Shown here: one piece after another, positions 59,078 through 64,000 of the stretch | Position numbering within the stretch: position 1 is the first letter of the stretch | Layout of the letters: every line of letters starts with the position of its first letter | NCBI GenBank assembly: GCA_002395155.1 | Contig: DGWD01000040.1 | Location: forward strand, 37,414 to 101,413 | From: Treponema sp. UBA4267 | GTDB lineage: Bacteria > Spirochaetota > Spirochaetia > Treponematales > Treponemataceae | Reading direction: 5' to 3' | DNA: 64,000 nucleotides | Notes under the pieces: generated by a model | Database searches by the model: none | What the model was told of the DNA's origin: nothing | What the model saw: only the letters and a program-made list of their open reading frames with translations | Program-made: the position numbers and the translations under genes

Positions 59078-60961
59078 GTGAACTCAAAATTACAGGCAAG
59101 GCTTCTTCTAACAGGTCTTGCCTTTTTACTTTATACAAATCAAGTTTTTTCTCAAAATCAGGAAACTCCTGCACAAACTAAAGAAGAATCTTCCACCACG
59201 GAAAAATCTCAAATCAGCCTTCCTCAGATAATCACCTACATTCCTTCTACCCTTGAAACAAAAATCTCCTACAGTCAGGAAGACCTTGAAGAAATGCACA
59301 TTCAGGACCTTCCTCAACTACTTGAATCCAGCGGTATACAAATGCTGTCTTACGGACCTTATGGACTTGAACAAAAGCCTTCAATTCGTGGTTTTACAGA
59401 TGAAACAGTTCGCGTTGTTATAGACGGCATCTGCGTAAACAATCCCATGACAGGTTGTTTTGACTTTTCGGCAATTAGTTTAGAAAATGTTGAACGAATC
59501 GAAATTATAAAGGGTGGTTTTACCGAAGGTACCGATGATGAAGGAGCGGTCGGTGGTGTTATCTACATCACAACAAAAAAACAAAATATAAAAAAGACTT
59601 TCGTTTCCGACACCAAATTAAAAACTCTTTTTTTCCAAACCTGCCCAGTCGATACCATAAGCCAAAGCTTATACTATTCCGGCCCACTGAATGACTGGCT
59701 TTTTATAGATACAGGCCTTAAGGGAAGCTATGCACAAAACGCCTACCGCGAAAACGATGCCAGTATAATAGACGGACAAGCAAATCTCCAGCTGACAGGA
59801 TATTTTGGCGACGGCAATTCCCTAAGTATGAATAACATTTTCTACGGGGGCTACAAACATACACCAGGCCCAAAATATTCCAGCCTCAAGGGAGTTCAAC
59901 AGGACTACAACAACAATCACACCATAAGCCTTTTTACACCCAACCTCTGCCCTCTTTTTACTCTAAAAAATACCATTTCCTGGCTATGCAATAACCGCTA
60001 TTATGATGATGAAGCAGAAAACAGTAAACATTACGTAAACACAATTAAATATAATTCCACTGCAGATTTTTTTGCCTGGCATAACATAAAAGAAACTGCC
60101 GGTCTAACCTTTGAATATACACATTTAAACTCTACAAACGACGGAATTCATTCTCTTTTTTCCGGAGTGATAAAGGAAACAACCAAAATTTCTCTCGGAA
60201 AATATTTTAATATCAGTATCCCATTAGCTGCTAAATTTTCAGGCCAGAACTTTGCATTTGTACCAAAACTCGGACTTTCATCATCATTTAAATATCTTAC
60301 TATTACCTTAAACGGGTACAGATTAATTCTTTTTCCAATTATGGATGATCTTTACTGGCAAGGAGCAGGCTTTCAGGGAAACCCAAATCTAAAACCCGAA
60401 AAAGGATGGGGAGCTGACTTAGTTTTTGACTTTACAAATAATATTTTGCCGCTAACTTTATCATTTTTTACAAATTATTATGAAAGTAAAATTCAATGGG
60501 CTCAAATTAATAACATATGGACCACCAGCAATGTTGCTTCTGCCTTTTACTTTGGAGTAGATCTTAATTTTTCTCTATCACTCTTCCAAAATCTTCTTTT
60601 AATAAAAGGAAACGGAGAATATCTTTATACAGCCCTATTAGATAAAACAAACATATATACTTATGGAAAAAGGATTATGTGGACTCCAGATTTAACAGCC
60701 TCCCTCTCAATCAGCCTTAATTTCCGCCCTATTCTTTTTACTGTAGAAGCTAATTATACAGGTGCTCGTTACTGTTCAAACATGAATATTTCTTACTTAA
60801 AGCCTTACACTCTGGTGAATGCAATCTGCGAACTTAAAACATTCCAGTACTTTATGCCATATATAAGAATAGATAATCTTTTAAACACCCAATATGAATC
60901 CATAGAAGAATATCCAATGCCTGGAATATCTTTAACGGTTGGACTCAAAATGACATTTTAA
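59078..60961 (+). CDS. TonB-dependent outer-membrane cobalamin receptor (BtuB-like)
   Basis: This 627-residue protein has a signal peptide ending NQVFSQ near residue 26. A plug domain follows (LPQLLESSGIQMLSYGPYG, then SIRGFTDETVRVVIDGICVN near 105, then LENVERIEIIKGGFTEGTDD near 138). A 22-strand-type barrel closes with PGISLTVGLKMTF. The control by a cobalamin riboswitch makes B12 or another corrinoid the likely ligand. It starts with GTG six bases after the lipoprotein stop. TonB-ExbBD and BtuCDF genes are not in the window. Confidence 0.92.
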   Translation: MNSKLQARLLLTGLAFLLYTNQVFSQNQETPAQTKEESSTTEKSQISLPQIITYIPSTLETKISYSQEDLEEMHIQDLPQLLESSGIQMLSYGPYGLEQKPSIRGFTDETVRVVIDGICVNNPMTGCFDFSAISLENVERIEIIKGGFTEGTDDEGAVGGVIYITTKKQNIKKTFVSDTKLKTLFFQTCPVDTISQSLYYSGPLNDWLFIDTGLKGSYAQNAYRENDASIIDGQANLQLTGYFGDGNSLSMNNIFYGGYKHTPGPKYSSLKGVQQDYNNNHTISLFTPNLCPLFTLKNTISWLCNNRYYDDEAENSKHYVNTIKYNSTADFFAWHNIKETAGLTFEYTHLNSTNDGIHSLFSGVIKETTKISLGKYFNISIPLAAKFSGQNFAFVPKLGLSSSFKYLTITLNGYRLILFPIMDDLYWQGAGFQGNPNLKPEKGWGADLVFDFTNNILPLTLSFFTNYYESKIQWAQINNIWTTSNVASAFYFGVDLNFSLSLFQNLLLIKGNGEYLYTALLDKTNIYTYGKRIMWTPDLTASLSISLNFRPILFTVEANYTGARYCSNMNISYLKPYTLVNAICELKTFQYFMPYIRIDNLLNTQYESIEEYPMPGISLTVGLKMTF

Positions 60962-61000
60962 GTAAAAATGCTCAGTATTGTGACAATTCAAAAAATCCCC

Positions 61001-61006
61001 TATACT
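61001..61006 (+). promoter_or_regulatory. Promoter of the PilZ gene (leaderless)
   Basis: TATACT ends six bases before the ATG at 61013. TTGTGA lies 17 bases upstream of it as a -35. Confidence 0.6.
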
Positions 61007-61012
61007 TTTAAT

Positions 61013-61369
61013 ATGGATGAAGAAAATCGCCAGCATACAAGATACGAAGAAATAGGACGTGTTCTTGCTCCCGAATTATGTGCTCTACCAGGTGTCCTTG
61101 ATGATATCTCAGTTTCTGGATGTAAAATTCATTACTCATTTCCTATAACTGTAGATTTGGAGAATGAATACGACATTAAATTATCTCCTCTACATCATGG
61201 AGAACAATCTCCATTAAATCTGATTTGCCAGCCTCAATGGGTACAGGAGTCAGAAGGAAACACCTATATTGGTTTTAAAATTCTTTACTCACCAGATGCA
61301 AACCGTCTAAAAGATTTTATACAGCAACTGGCAAATCTTTCTAAAGATCAACTTCCAGATATTATCTAA
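61013..61369 (+). CDS. PilZ domain c-di-GMP-binding protein
   Basis: This 118-residue single-domain PilZ protein shows the binding motifs RQHTRYE at residues 6-12 (RxxxR) and DISVSGCKI near 32 (D/NxSxxG). It should bind cyclic-di-GMP and change shape to control a partner, often motility or envelope functions. The ATG at 61013 is chosen because a TATACT promoter lies between it and an upstream in-frame ATG at 60968, and because the PilZ fold starts here. It precedes the methyltransferase gene by 12 bases. Confidence 0.87.
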   Translation: MDEENRQHTRYEEIGRVLAPELCALPGVLDDISVSGCKIHYSFPITVDLENEYDIKLSPLHHGEQSPLNLICQPQWVQESEGNTYIGFKILYSPDANRLKDFIQQLANLSKDQLPDII

Positions 61370-61381
61370 TATATTTAAATT

Positions 61382-62323
61382 ATGAAAATTGCTTTTTTAC
61401 CATTCCCAGAACAAACAGAATTATTAATCTCAGAATTAGAAACACGTTTTAATATTAATCTAAAACCAAGTGCCCGTTATGGTCAGCTTTTATATTATGA
61501 AGATTTTCCAGATTTAAAAGGCGTTTATCCATATTGGGCAAGAACTGTGATGCTGGAACCTTTTTTCTTAAATTTCAAAACAATTGGAGAGGCTGCAAAT
61601 AACCTTAAAGAAATTCAAAGAAACTGGGCCCCTTATCAATATACCTGCTTTAGACGAGCTCAATTAATACAGGAAAAACTCCCTTACATAAATCTTAAAG
61701 ACCGCAAGTTTCCGGTAAAGATTCCACAGAGTCCAATTGGGCTTTACACCTTAATTGATGAAAATAACTTAATTGCAAGTGCAAAAACAACTTCTTACCT
61801 TCCAGCAGGAAGCTTACCATTTATAGAAGACCACGAAAATCCACCTAGTAGGGCTTATCTTAAAATTCAAGAAAGTCTGACAATGGCAAACCTCCTGAAT
61901 GGAACCCCACTTCCCGATTCAAACAGTCGTTGCTTTGAAGCAGGTGCCTGCCCAGGAGGTTGGACATGGGTTTTAATAAACTTGGGAGCTCAGGTTTATG
62001 CCGTTGACCGAGCAGAACTTGCCCCAGAATTAATGTCAAATCCTCTGGTAAAATTCCAAGCCCACGATGCTTTTACCTTAAAACCTGAAGAAATTGGACC
62101 TATAGACTGGCTCTTTTCCGATGTAATTTGCTATCCAGAAAGGCTTTTCGAATGGATAAACATGTGGCTCAAGTATAATCCAAACTTAAACATGATTTGT
62201 ACAATAAAGATGCAGGGAAGTATAAACTGGCCCCTAATTCAACAATTTGCAGATATACCAGGAAGTAAAATTGTTCATCTTAACTATAATAAACATGAAT
62301 TAACATGGATTCATACCCATTAA
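61382..62323 (+). CDS. RlmM-like (FtsJ fold) 23S rRNA 2'-O-methyltransferase
   Basis: This is a 313-residue SAM-dependent methyltransferase. The SAM site CFEAGACPGGWTWVLINLGA near residue 182 is followed by VYAVDRAEL. The catalytic region DWLFSDVICYPERLFEWINM near 238 and the Lys in MICTIKMQGSINWP near 272 resemble RlmM, which methylates C2498 of 23S rRNA. The N-terminal part is shorter than in E. coli RlmM and no clear THUMP domain is seen, so the target is uncertain. It follows the PilZ gene and is probably co-transcribed. Confidence 0.8.
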   Translation: MKIAFLPFPEQTELLISELETRFNINLKPSARYGQLLYYEDFPDLKGVYPYWARTVMLEPFFLNFKTIGEAANNLKEIQRNWAPYQYTCFRRAQLIQEKLPYINLKDRKFPVKIPQSPIGLYTLIDENNLIASAKTTSYLPAGSLPFIEDHENPPSRAYLKIQESLTMANLLNGTPLPDSNSRCFEAGACPGGWTWVLINLGAQVYAVDRAELAPELMSNPLVKFQAHDAFTLKPEEIGPIDWLFSDVICYPERLFEWINMWLKYNPNLNMICTIKMQGSINWPLIQQFADIPGSKIVHLNYNKHELTWIHTH

Positions 62324-62431
62324 ATAAATTTTATAATTTTTAACCTTAATTAAAGTTATAAAACCTCCGAAAATATATTGAATAAACTAAAATTACTTGT
62401 TAAATTATACTCAGCATACGGAGGAGAGACG

Positions 62432-62599
62432 ATGCAACAATTAAGTTCTTACAAGGAAGCTTATTACAAAGCTGTAGACAACACTGATTATCCACAGAAA
62501 ATGAAAATCTATATCAAAAAGTTGATTTCAAACTGTGCAAATCCAGCCGAGATTTTTCAATTAACATTGTTTTATCTTTATAACTGTCAGACAGCATAA
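62432..62599 (+). CDS. Small hypothetical protein (55 residues)
   Basis: This short protein begins MQQLSSYKEAYYKAVDNTDY and ends TLFYLYNCQTA. It is helical and basic in the middle (PQKMKIYIKKLISNC), with two Cys. A very strong GGAGGAGA precedes the ATG, TATACT lies upstream near 62407, and an intrinsic terminator follows. These signals support a real gene with its own transcript. No family or function is recognised. Confidence 0.65.
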   Translation: MQQLSSYKEAYYKAVDNTDYPQKMKIYIKKLISNCANPAEIFQLTLFYLYNCQTA

Positions 62600-62630
62600 G
62601 CTTTGTAATGCATTTTCAAAAAGTTTTAAG

Positions 62631-62660
62631 AAGGACCATTTAAGGGTCCTTTTGTTTTTT
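62631..62660 (+). terminator. Intrinsic terminator
   Basis: AAGGACC and GGTCCTT form a stem with an ATTTAAG loop, followed by TTTGTTTTTT. It ends the small-ORF transcript. Confidence 0.85.
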
Positions 62661-62728
62661 AACAAGGCTTAAGTCATTTTTATTTCTTCAACAACTTCAA
62701 GAAGCCAATTACAGAAGCACCCTTTACA

Positions 62729-62737
62729 TGTTATACT
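62729..62737 (+). promoter_or_regulatory. Extended -10 promoter, predicted leaderless start
   Basis: TGTTATACT ends six bases before the ATG at 62744, with no ribosome binding site between. Confidence 0.6.
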
Positions 62738-62743
62738 TTCCAA

Positions 62744-63718
62744 ATGAAATCCATCATCACCAATACAATAAAAATCACCCTTGCTGCAGTTCTTGCAATA
62801 CTCTGTGCCCAGGCACTCAAGCTGGACTTTGCAGTTTCAGCTGGAATAGTTGCAATTCTTTCGGTTCAGCCGACTAAAAAAGAAACACTCCGCACTGCCC
62901 TTGCTCGCCTGCTTGCCTTTGCGGTTGCACTCGTAATTTCCATCACACTATTTAATTTTCTAGGCTTTACGGTACCGGTCTTTTTTCTTTATCTTTTACT
63001 TTTTATTCTTGTCTGTCAGTGGCGCAAATGGATTTCTGCAATGGCAATGGATTCCGTTCTGATTTCGCACTTTCTTTCTTTTGGAAAAACCGGCCTTCCC
63101 GAAATCAAAAATGAAGTTCTGCTTTTTCTACTTGGAGTTGGATTTGGAATACTTGTAAACCTATTACTCCACAAAAAAACCGACTACATCGAAGAATTGA
63201 AAAACAAAACTGACGAACAGATTAAACTCACCCTTCACCGAATGGCACTTCGAATCCAAAATCCTGATCTTGCAGATTACGACGGCTCCTGTTTTACATC
63301 TCTAAACAAAAGCCTCTTTACCGCAAAAAAACAGGCCGAAGAAAATTACAATAATCAATTTTCAAAAAAAGATACCTTCGACTCCCGCTACCTTGAAATG
63401 CGGGAAAAGCAGACAAAGATTCTTTACGAAATGTATAAGGCCGCCCGAAATCTGCAGGCAACTCCTTCCACCGCTGGACTGCTTTCAGACTTTCTCGAAA
63501 AAGTTTCAAATGAATATCACAAGGATAATGATGTAAAAAAACTGCTCGAAGAACTGGCCCTCATTCACGACAAAATGAAAAGCCTTCCCCTACCACAAGC
63601 CCGCAGCGAGTTCGAAGACCGTGCAAATCTTTTTATCCTCATGGAACGTCTTAAAGAATTCTTACAGATAAAACACGATTTTATGATTTCACAAAATAAC
63701 AAGTCGTCAATTCAATAA
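62744..63718 (+). CDS. Aromatic acid exporter family (FUSC-like) membrane protein
   Basis: This is a 324-residue protein. The N-terminal half has about five to six membrane segments, opening ITLAAVLAILCAQALKLDFA and VAILSVQPTKKETLRTALAR, the hallmark of the ArAE/DUF939 family. The C-terminal half (about 145-320) is a helical cytoplasmic domain. Related proteins export aromatic carboxylic acids or act as FUSC-type transporters; the substrate here is unknown. In a fibre-degrading organism, export of phenolic acids is a reasonable guess. Confidence 0.78.
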   Translation: MKSIITNTIKITLAAVLAILCAQALKLDFAVSAGIVAILSVQPTKKETLRTALARLLAFAVALVISITLFNFLGFTVPVFFLYLLLFILVCQWRKWISAMAMDSVLISHFLSFGKTGLPEIKNEVLLFLLGVGFGILVNLLLHKKTDYIEELKNKTDEQIKLTLHRMALRIQNPDLADYDGSCFTSLNKSLFTAKKQAEENYNNQFSKKDTFDSRYLEMREKQTKILYEMYKAARNLQATPSTAGLLSDFLEKVSNEYHKDNDVKKLLEELALIHDKMKSLPLPQARSEFEDRANLFILMERLKEFLQIKHDFMISQNNKSSIQ

Positions 63719-63763
63719 ATTTTTCTTTTCTTTTTTACCCAACAAAATCAGTCTTTTATCGAC

Positions 63764-63785
63764 TATAATAGTGTAATCGATTACA
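63764..63785 (+). promoter_or_regulatory. Promoter -10 with LacI-type palindrome before the sigma factor gene
   Basis: TATAAT at 63764-63769 is followed by the perfect 14-bp palindrome TGTAATCGATTACA at 63772-63785, which covers the expected start of transcription. The CG-centred dyad is of the kind bound by LacI-family repressors and resembles, in layout but not in arms, the one before glgP. Confidence 0.55.
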
Positions 63786-63824
63786 TAGTTTCCAAGGAAA
63801 CAATTACAAAAAGTGGAGCTTACG

Positions 63825-64000
63825 GTGGACAAGGTAATTACAGACGATTTGATGGAAAAGACTTTTCTTTTTTGCTGGAAGAAAATTTCAGATAAGGAAG
63901 AGGCTCAGGATCTTGCACAGGAAATCATTGTTGATGCCCTGCTGATTTTGCGAAGTGGAAAGAAGATTGAAAACTTCTACGGTCTTTTCTGGCAGATTGC
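63825..64000 (+). CDS. ECF-type sigma factor, 5' part (truncated by window end)
   Basis: A GTG start with GTGGAG before it opens a frame running off the window, with 58 residues visible. The text VITDDLMEKTFLFCWKKISD, then KEEAQDLAQEIIVDALLILR, matches sigma-70 region 2 of ECF sigma factors (the DAxDLxQEv motif appears as EAQDLAQEIIVDAL). Only part of region 2 is present, so the group cannot be set. Its upstream palindrome at 63772-63785 suggests repressor control. Confidence 0.7.
   Translation, partial: MDKVITDDLMEKTFLFCWKKISDKEEAQDLAQEIIVDALLILRSGKKIENFYGLFWQI

Overview
The window looks like chromosome from a low-GC, host-associated spirochaete, most likely a plant-fibre-degrading gut or rumen Treponema. 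This is inference. It rests on AT-rich coding sequence, many lipoproteins and outer-membrane proteins without lipopolysaccharide genes, HD-GYP and PilZ c-di-GMP proteins, a P13-like membrane protein, cytoplasmic hemicellulose-processing enzymes and glycogen metabolism. No rRNA, tRNA, phage, transposase or CRISPR array was seen.

Layout. 1-5.4 kb (mostly minus): GH35 beta-galactosidase, rubredoxin, acyl-CoA synthetase, membrane HD-GYP phosphodiesterase. 5.6-8.3 kb (plus): hisG-hisB-SGNH hydrolase-rnhA. 8.3-13.2 kb (plus): two lipoproteins, an envelope protein, tyrA and a predicted outer-membrane barrel. 13.3-14.9 kb: groEL (minus), whose 3' end is duplicated around a palindromic insert. 15.2-18.6 kb: carbohydrate esterase, response regulator, histidine kinase. 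18.7-23.4 kb: a phospholipid cluster of DegV/FakB-like, FakA-like, PlsY, CdsA and a secreted protein. 23.5-27.1 kb: cdd (plus), then nudix, purN, purM, an S23-family protein and purE (minus) with heptamer repeat arrays. 27.3-29.7 kb: COG2509 flavoprotein and a membrane LuxR-type regulator. 30-32.3 kb (minus): amino-acid ABC transporter whose binding protein is circularly permuted. 32.4-37.1 kb (minus): glgP and glgX-type debranching enzyme. 37.2-42.5 kb (plus): era, HD-GYP, TSCPD protein, ychF, a hairpin-rich gap and an ArsB/NhaD-type transporter. 42.6-45.5 kb: P13-like protein, an orphan, and a PurF-like protein without glutaminase residues. 45.6-49.2 kb (minus): second esterase and GH43 enzyme. 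49.4-58.2 kb: one 2947-residue repetitive surface protein. 58.2-61 kb: cobalamin riboswitch, Thr/Ser-linker lipoprotein, BtuB-like receptor. 61-64 kb: PilZ protein, RlmM-like methyltransferase, small ORF, aromatic-acid-exporter-like protein, and the start of an ECF-like sigma factor.

How it fits together. GH35, GH43 and both esterases lack signal peptides, so oligosaccharides are probably imported and finished in the cytoplasm. A shared 17-bp operator links GH35 to the outer-membrane barrel at 12184, suggesting a galactoside uptake and hydrolysis regulon. The DegV-FakA-PlsY-CdsA run points to use of exogenous fatty acids for phospholipid. The riboswitch, lipoprotein and receptor form a vitamin B12 uptake unit.

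Most notable observations: the circularly permuted binding protein with tandem ARG-box-like sites over its promoter; the S23 gene bounded by inverted heptamer arrays in the pur cluster; the groEL 3' duplication; repeated placement of the -10 box six or seven bases before ATG, implying leaderless mRNAs; and a new candidate B12-binding lipoprotein.
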